From Mycolicibacterium austroafricanum (GTDB lineage Bacteria > Actinomycetota > Actinomycetes > Mycobacteriales > Mycobacteriaceae): a DNA stretch of 64,000 nucleotides. The position numbers and the translations under genes are program-made. Positions 23,641 to 32,148 of this stretch are shown piece by piece (the first letter of the stretch is position 1; every line of letters starts with the position of its first letter). Under the pieces are notes generated by a model. That model saw nothing but the letters and a program-made list of their open reading frames with translations. It ran no database searches and was not told where the DNA came from. Location of the stretch: the NCBI RefSeq assembly GCF_000612725.1, contig NZ_HG964456.1, forward strand, positions 62,001-126,000, given 5' to 3'.

Positions 23641-23900
23641 TGCTGGCGTTCGTAGAGCAGGCCCGCGCGTTGGGCGGCAGCGCGGCACGAACTGTTTACG
23701 ACCAGCCCCAAACAAGCGACCTGAACGCCCAACCGCGTTCGATTCCGCTCACTCAGCGCACCGAATCGCCAGGCGCGAGCATGTTCTGATCACCGACAGG
23801 GCACGAACGAAACGTCACTTGACGAAATGCGACAACGGCTGAGTGTGGTGTCAGTGATCTCCCCGCTAGGCCGTATCCGCCAGAAGAAGGACCCTGAGGA

Positions 23901-23945
23901 AATGACACGAAAGTGAGAAAAACATCGATGACACCGAAATGAGAA
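23901..23945. repeat. Two more copies of the GATGACAC...GAGAA repeat
   Basis: AATGACACGAAAGTGAGAA (23901-23919) and GATGACACCGAAATGAGAA (23927-23945) match the inverted copy at 15655-15673. They lie in a gene-free, AT-richer stretch (23716-24287) on the far side of the metal-resistance block. Confidence 0.6.
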
Positions 23946-23995
23946 AGCAAGCAGCAATGCAGGTCAAATGGTGACTGATTGTCACGGGAAAAGAG

Positions 23996-24028
23996 AACCT
24001 ACATGATGATGATGATGTTGTGTAGGTT
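23996..24028. promoter_or_regulatory. Inverted repeat around a (GAT)n run
   Basis: AACCTACA (23996-24003) and TGTAGGTT (24021-24028) are perfect inverted repeats separated by TGATGATGATGATGTTG. They contain CTACA/TGTAG half sites like those bound by BlaI-family proteins, but no known regulon gene follows. Confidence 0.35.
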
Positions 24029-24068
24029 GCCATTCTCCGTGTCGAATTGCCATGCGAAATGTACGAAC

Positions 24069-24086
24069 GATGTCGAATTCGACATC
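24069..24086. promoter_or_regulatory. Perfect 18-bp palindrome before an unknown gene
   Basis: GATGTCGAATTCGACATC is a perfect palindrome. A further half site, TGTCGAATT, lies at 24040-24048 and GGATGTC at 24089-24095. It lies about 200 bp before the start of the unknown gene at 24288 and may be its operator. Confidence 0.5.
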
Positions 24087-24287
24087 TCGGATGTCAAAAA
24101 GTCTGACCATTACTTTCTGACCATTGCTTGCTAGAGCCGAGTAGCACAGTCGAGAGACGACAGTGAGGCGCGGACGACCACTATGCGCCGGTCGGAATGT
24201 GTAGGTTGTGTCGCTCTGGTGGGAGCAGGGACTGGACGAGAAAACCCGTACCCAACGTGTGCCGGCGGGTGCTTAAACTGGCATATC

Positions 24288-25457
24288 GTGACAGGAAAAG
24301 CTAGTTTGAAGCGGAAATGGGAGAAGCCTGACGACCAGGGCAGAGTCCTCGATCAAAGCCAGTTCCCAGAGTTGAATGCGCTGTTCTACACCGCGAGCCC
24401 CTCTGATTTCATCAGGATGCGCATCAACGTGATGGCTCTCATCGCGGCTCCCGATTCTGCTTTGGCTCCGGCCTTCGCCGTTGACCGCGAGCTCGGTTCG
24501 GTCAGAGTGACGGCCGGGCCAGTTCCAGACCTTGACTTGCGCATGCAATACATGCGAACCGAGACAGTCGCCATCGTGCATCACGCATCAGAGACGTTGC
24601 TGCGCTTGTACTTCGCGCATATCGACCATCCCGAATCTCCTTGGTTGGGTATGTCAGCGTCGACGAATTTCGTGGAGTTGAAAGAGAGGGTCGGGGACTT
24701 ACTTGATGTGGGATTTGACCGCAAGGTGATTGCAGAACTCTTCATGGGTGGCTCAAGTCCGGTCGACGCAGGTATCGACATCACTCAAGAAGAGTTCGAT
24801 GACGCGGTAAAGGCTCTGTCTTTCCTGTTGTGGGACTGTGGCTGCCGTTTCATCGATGACGCGTACCTCTATAACGCCGTGAAGCATGGCTTGGCCGCAA
24901 TCGATCTCCCCGGCGGCACTCCCAAGATGGAGGCGACCGATGAGGACGGCACGCAAATTCCGCTGCATGAGGGACCTGCACACATCTACCTACATCAGAA
25001 GCTCAATCCGACTGCGAGCCCATCAGATAGCCAGTGGTTTGTGAGTATTGACGACCCCAATCCGGAGCGGGATCTGTCTGTGGCGTTCGTAATCACACAG
25101 GCCATCGAGTCGCTGTGGGCTGTTGCGCGTCGGCGCTACATCGGTGAGCCAGGGTCTATCTGGTGCCTGAACCTTAGTGCGGTGCACTTGGCGGTCTATG
25201 GACCAGTGGACCACGCCGCGAAGGCTATGCGGCGCATGTCTACCGAACTCTCGAAGTTGAAGCCTGACGGTAACGCTGATGAACCAAAGCATCACATAAC
25301 GATGTACGACTTTCCCGACAACTGGGACCCGCAGGGCAAGGAGCGTAAGCCCGCTCTGCGTCAGATCGAGCTTCCTCTTCGCCCGCAGGATGTTCATACG
25401 CCTGCTACAACCGGGTATCTACCGTTCGTACGTAAAGGATTTCAGCGGGAGCGTTAG
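24288..25457 (+). CDS. Protein of unknown function
   Basis: I do not recognise this 389-residue protein. It is soluble, with no signal peptide or membrane helix. It contains an acidic middle part, a Cys pair in WDCGCRFIDDAYLYNAVKHG, and a later segment AIESLWAVARRRYIGEPG. I prefer GTG 24288, because a TAAACT -10 box (24274-24279) lies eight bases before it as in leaderless genes; the frame also opens at ATG 24183 with an atypical Cys-rich start. Base composition is less GC-rich than the core genes, which fits acquired DNA. A small gene follows after 5 bp. Confidence 0.65.
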   Translation: MTGKASLKRKWEKPDDQGRVLDQSQFPELNALFYTASPSDFIRMRINVMALIAAPDSALAPAFAVDRELGSVRVTAGPVPDLDLRMQYMRTETVAIVHHASETLLRLYFAHIDHPESPWLGMSASTNFVELKERVGDLLDVGFDRKVIAELFMGGSSPVDAGIDITQEEFDDAVKALSFLLWDCGCRFIDDAYLYNAVKHGLAAIDLPGGTPKMEATDEDGTQIPLHEGPAHIYLHQKLNPTASPSDSQWFVSIDDPNPERDLSVAFVITQAIESLWAVARRRYIGEPGSIWCLNLSAVHLAVYGPVDHAAKAMRRMSTELSKLKPDGNADEPKHHITMYDFPDNWDPQGKERKPALRQIELPLRPQDVHTPATTGYLPFVRKGFQRER

Positions 25458-25462
25458 CAAGA

Positions 25463-25699
25463 GTGCCTGGCGCTGCACCGGACAAGCCACTACCTCGGCG
25501 GATTGCCAACGCGTGCAGCCTGACAGCTTGGTCATGCTTGATAGCGGTCGGCGGCCCCGAGGAGTCGAACTCCTTAAGTCCGCGATGGCTTTATTCTCAC
25601 CGGCTATTCCTGGTGTACAGGGCAGTGCGAGACCACGGCGAACGAGAGTCGCCGTGGGATTTCTTGAACAACGGTTGGGTTCTAGAATTCGACATTTAG
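25463..25699 (+). CDS. Small protein of unknown function
   Basis: The frame starts at GTG 25463, five bases after the preceding stop, and encodes 78 residues with Trp/Tyr-rich sequence (SPRWLYSHRLFLVYRAVRDHG, then ESPWDFLNNGWVLEFDI). The composition looks like a real folded protein, not an antisense shadow. Codon use resembles the upstream gene. The two genes probably form one unit, possibly a defence or toxin pair, but nothing in the sequence names the function. Confidence 0.5.
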   Translation: MPGAAPDKPLPRRIANACSLTAWSCLIAVGGPEESNSLSPRWLYSHRLFLVYRAVRDHGERESPWDFLNNGWVLEFDI

Positions 25700-25868
25700 A
25701 TTGGTCATGCCCCGTAATTTCATATGAACCGCAGCACTTCCGCTACCCAAATTGACCATGATAGGCGGGACAGCAGACCCCGGACCCCGGACCCTGGGAG
25801 CCCTGACCGGCATCCGGATCGGCGATTCGCCCTGAAGCTCGCGGTCGGGGCAGTCGCATAGCATTCTG
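25700..25868. other. Intergenic segment with a short GACCCCG repeat
   Basis: Three near-identical 7-bp units (GACCCCG, GACCCCG, GACCCTG) lie around 25776-25797. No gene is seen. Confidence 0.4.
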
Positions 25869-27815
25869 ATGCGCGACATTCGTCGCGACCGCTGCTCGGT
25901 TCTACCACGAAGTCGCGGGCGATCCGATCCCCGAAAGACGTTCGACATGCCCGCACCCGACGTAGGACCGCCCGTACCTCTATCCGCGCCCCTGACCGCC
26001 GGTGAGGCCGCGCACCCGACTATCGCGGCAGGACTGCAGCAACCGCGGACACTGGTGGCGTCACGCCTGGGTTTCAGCGAGCTCGACCGGGAGCAGCGAG
26101 GTCAGCGTCTGGCCGGTTTCGGGCGGGACGCATCACTGTGCGCGGTGGGGGCCCTGCATTCCGCGATCGACTTCGCAACGGTCGAAGGCACCCGACCGGC
26201 GGTGGAACTCGCCTGGCTCTCCGATATCGACGGTCAGCCCGCCGCCACCGCGAGATCCGAGGTGCAGCAGGGTAACAGCTGCTTTTCGGGGCGTGCCCTC
26301 ATTCAGCTCGTCAAAGAGATCGTCGAACACTGCAGCCCCGACGGCGGTCCGCCCCTGCTCGAAGGGGAGTTGTTGCACGTCGTGGCGTCGATCAACGCCG
26401 AGCACGATCGACCGCGCCGGTTGGCGGGGTTGCCCGCCATCGACGATGTGGACCCGGAGTCGCTGCAACGCGTCCAGGAGTACTTCGCGGCGCTGGGCCA
26501 GGACGCGATCGATGTCGAACGTGGCGAGATGATGGTCGATGAGGTTGCGAGTGCGTCCTTCGAGCGCGTCGAGTCGCTGATCGCGTCGATCGCAGCCACC
26601 CACGACACCTGGCGGCGGAATTGGCCGGCCCCCATGCCCGTACCGGTGGACACTCACTCACCCGCCGAGGCGTTCACCGCAGCGTTCGGGGTGCAGTTCG
26701 ATGATCTGCTGGCCGCCGGGCTGTTGATCCTCGACTTGGCCGCCGACGGCGTCGTCGCGTTCACCGACGACGACCTAATCTCGCGGGGAGCCAGCGCCGA
26801 CGCGGTCCAGTTCGTGCGGGAATATATGTCGATCGACGTGACCAAACTCCGGCGCGAGGTGATCAGAGAACGCCGCAGGGTTGCCGAGACCCAGTGGCTT
26901 CGATACACCTTCCAGCGGTTCCCCTTCGTGCGACTGGGAGATGGGCGTCTGTTGCTCGTCAAGTCGCAGTTCGGCATTCAGCGCTTCTTCGGTGGGCTGC
27001 TGTACTGGGAGGTCTGGTCCAAGCTCGGAGGGCCGCAAGCGCAGGCGGCCAACGACTTTCAACGGGCCATGGCCCACGTGTTCGAGCAACGGGTCGGCGA
27101 GGTGATCAAGCGCATCGCCGCTAGTCCGGCTCTGAACGGCGCGGCCACCGTCGCGAACGAAGACGAACTGGTGCGCGCGCTGCGCACGGGAGCCAACCGG
27201 CCCTCAACCTGTGATTGGGTTCTCGCCTCCGGCCGACTCGTCGTCACTATCGACGCCAACAACCGCGTTCTGCATCAGCCCTTCGCCGAACGCACTGGCT
27301 CGCTCGAGGAGTTCCGAAACGACATCGGCCACAACCTCATCGGCGACGTCGCTGACTCTGGAAAGACGAAACTCGACCAACTCGCATCGACCATCGCACT
27401 GCTGCGCGCCAAGGGCGGCCTATCGGGACGATTCGACGTCGCCGACGACACGCTGTGGGTTCCGCTGGTCGCGGTACCAGATGGCGGCCTTCCCTACACC
27501 GCACTGGTTGATTACGAGGTGGTCACCCGCGCGCGAACCATAGACGGGTTGCTCACTCGCAACGTGCTGCCCCCCGCCATCGTCAGCCTCAGCGACCTGC
27601 ACCTTCTGCACGGAGTCGCCGAGCACTATAACCGCAGCCCCATCGAGCTATTGGCACTATGGCGGCAGACGGTCGCCGCGGGGCCACTGCCGATCACGCT
27701 GCAGGATTTCATGCCCGCCGTCGGCATCGTCGCCCGACCGTTCAATCGTCGACTGCTCGCGCTGGGGCAACGCGTCAGGGACGAGTTGACGTCTCGACGG
27801 GTCACGGGCACTTAG
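25869..27815 (+). CDS. Large protein of unknown function
   Basis: The 648-residue protein (starts possible at 25869 or ATG 25947) has no signal or membrane helix. Visible parts are a mixed N-terminal region, a helical section with RREVIRERRRVAETQWLRYTF, and a C-terminal region containing STCDWVLASGRLVVTIDANN. The last phrase has the rhythm of a PD-(D/E)XK nuclease core (Asp, then hydrophobic strand ending in an acidic residue), but the expected Lys is missing. Such proteins often belong to defence islands. I cannot assign a function. Confidence 0.6.
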   Translation: MRDIRRDRCSVLPRSRGRSDPRKTFDMPAPDVGPPVPLSAPLTAGEAAHPTIAAGLQQPRTLVASRLGFSELDREQRGQRLAGFGRDASLCAVGALHSAIDFATVEGTRPAVELAWLSDIDGQPAATARSEVQQGNSCFSGRALIQLVKEIVEHCSPDGGPPLLEGELLHVVASINAEHDRPRRLAGLPAIDDVDPESLQRVQEYFAALGQDAIDVERGEMMVDEVASASFERVESLIASIAATHDTWRRNWPAPMPVPVDTHSPAEAFTAAFGVQFDDLLAAGLLILDLAADGVVAFTDDDLISRGASADAVQFVREYMSIDVTKLRREVIRERRRVAETQWLRYTFQRFPFVRLGDGRLLLVKSQFGIQRFFGGLLYWEVWSKLGGPQAQAANDFQRAMAHVFEQRVGEVIKRIAASPALNGAATVANEDELVRALRTGANRPSTCDWVLASGRLVVTIDANNRVLHQPFAERTGSLEEFRNDIGHNLIGDVADSGKTKLDQLASTIALLRAKGGLSGRFDVADDTLWVPLVAVPDGGLPYTALVDYEVVTRARTIDGLLTRNVLPPAIVSLSDLHLLHGVAEHYNRSPIELLALWRQTVAAGPLPITLQDFMPAVGIVARPFNRRLLALGQRVRDELTSRRVTGT

Positions 27816-27848
27816 CCGGGCGGACTCTGCGGTGTGGGCCGCCGGCCT

Positions 27849-28430
27849 CTAACCACCACCAGCGCTACTTGTGCGGTGAGCAAGCCAGTGTGCAGCTCGT
27901 TCGGCGGCTGGCCGATGCGCCTCTGGCACGGTTGTAAGGCGGGTAGTGATCACACGCGGGTCTACAAGATTTGCGGTGATGAGTGCGTCGACGAAGTTCT
28001 GGTCCTTTTCTCGGAGAGCGCACAGTTTTGCCACACACAGGTCCTCCTTGTCGAGGCACCAACCGATGAACTGAGGTTCTCCCGATGGGGCGGCCGTATT
28101 CGGGTTCTGAACCTTGACGAGCCGACCACGCCATCCCTCGGGGAGGGCCGAGGTCTGCAGATCCACACCGTCGATGTTGAAGCCGTGAAGCTCCGCAAAC
28201 GGGGAGAACTCGCCAGCTACTCCTTCGATTTCGTCTGCGAGACGGGCGATTTCGTCGCTACCATCCGCGATCGGCAGCACGTCGACTTCTGCTGACCTGG
28301 TGGCGTAGAAGGGCAGTTCATCTTCGGTGTAGGTCCCGAGGATCGCCTGTGATCCGACGATGATCACTTCAGTCAGGCCGGCGATTTGGCAGGCGGCCCG
28401 GATCGCGTGTTCGAGCTGGTCGCGTCGCAT
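27849..28430 (-). CDS. MenT-like nucleotidyltransferase toxin
   Basis: The 193-residue protein has the minimal nucleotidyltransferase signature: GS at 26-27 (VGSQAILGTY) and E48-V-D50 (SAEVDVLP), followed by a helical C-terminus. Size and layout fit DUF6036/AbiEii-like toxins and the M. tuberculosis protein Rv0836c (MenT2). MenT toxins add nucleotides to the acceptor end of tRNA and stop growth. The start overlaps the stop of the antitoxin gene by one base (TAATG). Confidence 0.75.
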   Translation of the reverse strand: MRRDQLEHAIRAACQIAGLTEVIIVGSQAILGTYTEDELPFYATRSAEVDVLPIADGSDEIARLADEIEGVAGEFSPFAELHGFNIDGVDLQTSALPEGWRGRLVKVQNPNTAAPSGEPQFIGWCLDKEDLCVAKLCALREKDQNFVDALITANLVDPRVITTRLTTVPEAHRPAAERAAHWLAHRTSSAGGG

Positions 28431-28948
28431 TAGCTGACCGTCCGCAGCACGCGGATGCGGTCCTCATCGGAAAGAAGTCCACCCATCGGCGAGACCTCAC
28501 GCATCTCGATGCAGTCACGGCTGAGGCCAGTCAAGACACGATGAATACCAGGGATATCGCCGTCGCTCAGCAGGGACTGCCAACGGTCGAGGTTGCGCGT
28601 GTGGGGCTGCCCGGTGACGGTGGACCGTAATCGTCCTAAATTACGTTCGGCCGCGGGTTGCCATTGGGCGAGGGTAGAACGTGTGAGGTGTTTGGCCAGC
28701 TCGCGGTGAAGCTTCCATGAACGGCGCTCTGAGCGCGTGAGCTCGGGAATGATTGGTTGGCGGGTGATTTCGAGCCGATAACCCATGCAGGACAACAGCC
28801 GGTCGAGCTGCTCATCACTGAGTTCAACCTTGTCAGAAAGGAACTGGCTGATGCTTGGCTGATGTACGCCGCTGAGCCGGGACAGCTCAGACTGGGAAGT
28901 ACCTGTTTCGTGCATCACCGTCCGCAGCACGCCGCTACGATCACTCAT
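28430..28948 (-). CDS. XRE-family antitoxin (MenA-like)
   Basis: The 172-residue protein has an N-terminal helix-turn-helix (TSQSELSRLSGVHQPSISQFLSDK) and a C-terminal domain of about 100 residues that presumably binds the toxin. Order, one-base overlap and lengths match the Rv0837c/Rv0836c pair of M. tuberculosis. A palindrome directly upstream is the likely autoregulatory site. Confidence 0.75.
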   Translation of the reverse strand: MSDRSGVLRTVMHETGTSQSELSRLSGVHQPSISQFLSDKVELSDEQLDRLLSCMGYRLEITRQPIIPELTRSERRSWKLHRELAKHLTRSTLAQWQPAAERNLGRLRSTVTGQPHTRNLDRWQSLLSDGDIPGIHRVLTGLSRDCIEMREVSPMGGLLSDEDRIRVLRTVS

Positions 28949-28955
28949 GTCTTAA

Positions 28956-28974
28956 TATAGCATACCATACTATA
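28956..28974. promoter_or_regulatory. Operator/promoter of the MenAT-like pair
   Basis: TATAGCAT-ACC-ATACTATA is a palindrome matching at seven of eight positions per arm, 8 bp before the antitoxin start. It is very AT-rich in a GC-rich genome and contains the likely -10 region. Confidence 0.6.
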
Positions 28975-28980
28975 CATTCT

Positions 28981-29394
28981 CGGGGTTTGACGGCCCGCAC
29001 CGAGAAGGCGTACATCAAGGCTTCGCAAGATCACCTCGACGGCTTCCTCCGCTTTCACCGATTGTTCAAGCCTGTCCATCCGAAGCATGCTTAGCAATAA
29101 TCGCCGAGTCCCCTTCACCCCGGGGCATGTGCGAGTCGTCGCTCAGCGTCTCGGAACTGACCCATCTCGGACGTGCAACCCCGCCTAGTGGGCCGTGTCC
29201 GCGCCTAAGGCCGGTAGGCGCCGGGAAGGCGTCACAGAGTGAGCGGATGCCTAACCCCGCTGTGCCGAGAGTGTGCCAAGACGCGCATAAACAGCCGAGA
29301 TGGGAGCGACGCGGTGAGACCAATGAGACCGCTGACCTGGAGATATACGTACGGAGTAGACGGACTGAGACGCTAAAGAAGCTGGCGAAACGCA
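28981..29394. other. Right arm of the island next to the att site
   Basis: A short rightward frame ends LTARTEKAYIKASQDHLDGF and HPKHA before TAG at about 29092, possibly the C-terminus of a lost gene. Short direct repeats follow: TGTGCCGAG and TGTGCCAAG (around 29261-29280), and three TGAGAC units (29313-29370). Repeats of this kind near an att core can be integrase arm sites. No intact gene is seen. Confidence 0.4.
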
Positions 29395-29436
29395 TTTACA
29401 CACCAGCGGTCGGCGGTTCGATACCGTCCGCGCCCA
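29395..29436 (+). tRNA. 3' half of tRNA-Val(UAC), the island att site (not a full tRNA)
   Basis: The sequence reads as anticodon loop TTTACAC (anticodon TAC), anticodon-stem 3' strand ACCAG, variable CGGTC, T-stem GGCGG, T-loop TTCGATA, T-stem CCGTC, acceptor strand CGCGCCC and discriminator A. Everything 5' of the loop is missing: the bases before 29395 cannot pair with ACCAG. This is the footprint of an element integrated in a tRNA-Val gene, which keeps the whole tRNA at one end and a 3' copy at the other. It marks the right end of the island; core genes follow. Confidence 0.75.
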
Positions 29437-29445
29437 CAGCAGCTT

Positions 29446-31998
29446 TCATGCTCCCGCTGGAGTGTGATCACCGACGAGGCCGCCGTTGCCCTGTCGTTTG
29501 GCGTGATACATCAACCGGTCGGCGTGGTGCAGGAGTTCCTCCGCGGTGCGCCCGCAGCCCGACATCGCCACGCCGACGCTCGCGGAGAGCTGGTCGTAGC
29601 TCTGTCCGCCGATCAACGTGAGCGGTCGGCTCAGCTCGGTCTGGATGCGTTCGGCAACGCCGTGCAATTCCCCGTTTTCGCCGATCACCGGGCAGAGCAC
29701 CGCGAACTCGTCGCCACCCAGCCGCGCGGCGGTGTCTCCCGGGCGGATCGAGTTCTCGATCCGCCGAGCGACCGCCTTGAGTACCTCGTCGCCCGCCGCG
29801 TGACCCCACGTGTCGTTGACCGGCTTGAACCCGTCGAGGTCCAGAAACAGCAGTCCGACACGACCGGGGACGTGACGTCCTTCGTCCGCGAGTGCTTGCT
29901 CCATCCGGTTCATCAACAGTGTGCGGTTGGCCAGCCCGGTCAGTGGATCGTGCAGGGCCAGAAACTGAAGGTCGGCCTCGGCGCGTTTGCGGCTCGTGAT
30001 GTCCTCGACGAGGCAGATCCCGTACGGGTCGGCCCCCGGTGGAGCGACGAGCGAGGCCGACACCGCGCCCCACACCGTCGCGCCGTCTGCTCGCCGAAAG
30101 GCCACCTCTGCGCCCCACGGCTCTCCTTTTCTCAGCGTGGGGAGTCCCGTCAAACCTTTTGTCGAGGACGTACTTTCGTCGGCGCCGAGCTCGGTGGTCG
30201 AACTCCCCAGCACGTCGGCTGTCGACCGGCCGAGGAAGTCGGCCAGGGTCGTGTTGCAGCGGGTGATCCGCCCGGTGCCGTCGGGGGTGACATCGAACAT
30301 GAACATGCCGACGGGTGCGGTGTCGAACGCGAGCCGGAACCTCTCCTCGCTTTCGGCCAGCGCACGTTCGGCGGCCTTCTGGTCGGTGATGTCGGTGGCC
30401 ACCCCGATGTATCCCACGCAGGTGCCGCGCTCATCGGTCATCAGGGAGACCGCGAGGCTGACATCGACGTGGCCGCCGTCGCGTCGCACAAAGGTCCACT
30501 CGCGTATCTCCGCCGCGTCCGGCGTGACGTTGTGGACGAAGACCTCGAAGCCTTCGGGTATGCCCAGTTCTTCGGCCCTTGCGCGCACCTCGGGCGGGTA
30601 GTGAAAATCCATCGGGGTGCGGCCGAGCATCTCCTCTTCGGTCCAGCCGAGGAGTCGCTCCGCGCCGTTGTTGAACACGGTGATGCAGCCGGACGGATCG
30701 GTGCCGACGATCGCCTGCTCGGACGCCGCCTCAAGGACCCCGGCGAACAAGTCGCGTGCCTCGCGCAGTTCCCGGGCATTTCTGCGTTCCTCGGTCACGT
30801 CGCGAAACGCCATCACGGTGAACTGTGACTGCCGGGAGAGCGGGGTCGTCGCCAGTTCGAGGATTCGTGAGTCTTCGACGGAGACGACGATGTCACGCGG
30901 GGCATGGGATGCCGACGCAGCCATGTCGTCGACGAGGCCAGGCGTATGCACTGCCGACACGACATCGCTGACGAGGCCCGAGTCCGTCGCCCGGGCGTTC
31001 TGCAGGACCACCCGACCGTCCGGGTCGGCGAGGACCACGCTGTCGTGGATGCTGTCGAGCACGGCGCCCAACAGTTCGGAGTCCTGATCCGCGCGATCCC
31101 GCGCCGCCTCAAGTTGGCCGATCAGGCGCATTCGCGAGTCGCGGAACAGCGCCAGGGCCAGCACGAGCACCGTCAGGCTGAACACCATGGCCTGCGCCAA
31201 CAGCGCACGTAGCTGCATGTCGGGGACGATGAACGCGCCCCTGCCGGACAGTGTGGAGTAGATGATCCACGCCGCAGCCACGAGCAGGAATACGGTGCTC
31301 ACCGTGGTGCTGTACCGCAGCGCCACCCACATCGCCGGCAGGAGCACGAGGAAGCCCAGCGGAATCCCGGTGCTCAACCAGAAGATCCACACAAGGACGA
31401 ACCCGACGACACCCCCCGTGACGATGATCTCGACGGTGGCTGCCGGCGACAGGCGTGGGCGCGTCCACCTGACGTCACGAAGCCGCAGCCACGCCGCAAC
31501 ACCGATCAGCGCGGTCGCCCCGTTTCGCGCCGTGAACAGCCCGAACGTCTCCCAGGCCGGCGCACCCGTGACCGGCACCAGGTACATCGTCGCCAGGGCG
31601 GCCGCGCACACGGTGCCGGCGGTTACCGCGACGATGACCCGCACCAGATCCGTGGGGTCACGCAGGACGACCTCGTCGCGGCGATAGTGAATGATCTCGA
31701 CGGTCACCAGCGCGAGCGCAAGGTTGACCAGCACGAACCATGCGCTGAGCTGCGGCGTGGCGTGCGTGAAGAGGTTCACCACGAACGTCGCGAGGGCTAG
31801 CGCCGACAGGTGGGCCACACGCTGCCACCTGCTGAAACGCCGCGCCGCGAGCAGCCACACTGTCGCCACCGCGGCCGCGGGCCACACCAGCGCGATCTCG
31901 CCGCCACCCAACCGGGTGGCGCGTCCGGCGAGGATCGACACCGCGTAGACGACCGGAAACGTCAAGAACGCCACCGCGGAGGGCGATAGACGTTTCAT
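29446..31998 (-). CDS. MASE1-PAS-GGDEF diguanylate cyclase
   Basis: The 850-residue protein has an N-terminal MASE1-like block of about eight membrane helices (1-290), three PAS domains (about 305-420, 425-545 and 555-680) and a GGDEF domain (about 685-845) with RLGGDEFAVL. RPGD five residues before the motif fits the inhibitory I-site. It makes cyclic di-GMP in response to an unknown signal. No EAL domain is present. It ends only 10 bp from the tRNA remnant. Confidence 0.9.
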   Translation of the reverse strand: MKRLSPSAVAFLTFPVVYAVSILAGRATRLGGGEIALVWPAAAVATVWLLAARRFSRWQRVAHLSALALATFVVNLFTHATPQLSAWFVLVNLALALVTVEIIHYRRDEVVLRDPTDLVRVIVAVTAGTVCAAALATMYLVPVTGAPAWETFGLFTARNGATALIGVAAWLRLRDVRWTRPRLSPAATVEIIVTGGVVGFVLVWIFWLSTGIPLGFLVLLPAMWVALRYSTTVSTVFLLVAAAWIIYSTLSGRGAFIVPDMQLRALLAQAMVFSLTVLVLALALFRDSRMRLIGQLEAARDRADQDSELLGAVLDSIHDSVVLADPDGRVVLQNARATDSGLVSDVVSAVHTPGLVDDMAASASHAPRDIVVSVEDSRILELATTPLSRQSQFTVMAFRDVTEERRNARELREARDLFAGVLEAASEQAIVGTDPSGCITVFNNGAERLLGWTEEEMLGRTPMDFHYPPEVRARAEELGIPEGFEVFVHNVTPDAAEIREWTFVRRDGGHVDVSLAVSLMTDERGTCVGYIGVATDITDQKAAERALAESEERFRLAFDTAPVGMFMFDVTPDGTGRITRCNTTLADFLGRSTADVLGSSTTELGADESTSSTKGLTGLPTLRKGEPWGAEVAFRRADGATVWGAVSASLVAPPGADPYGICLVEDITSRKRAEADLQFLALHDPLTGLANRTLLMNRMEQALADEGRHVPGRVGLLFLDLDGFKPVNDTWGHAAGDEVLKAVARRIENSIRPGDTAARLGGDEFAVLCPVIGENGELHGVAERIQTELSRPLTLIGGQSYDQLSASVGVAMSGCGRTAEELLHHADRLMYHAKRQGNGGLVGDHTPAGA

Positions 31999-32148
31999 CG
32001 GACCTCACTAAGCAGCGAACGACACCGCAAGGTTAACCGGTCGACGCCGCGCTCGAAGCGCGAACAGCTCGACCGTGCTGATTCCGTTGCAGCAGTGGGA
32101 AATCGGATAGGATGCGGAACGCGAGGAGACGGTTGCGAACGCAACAGA

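Noticed and set aside
25555..25590. A T-arm-like sequence (AAGGAGTTCGACTCCTCGG on the minus strand)
   Set aside because: The stem cannot be paired properly with a seven-base T-loop and no acceptor or anticodon arm is present. It lies in the frame of the small unknown gene.
29127..29621. A 164-codon rightward frame across the tRNA remnant
   Set aside because: It runs from island DNA through the att site into the antisense of the GGDEF gene; composition is not protein-like.
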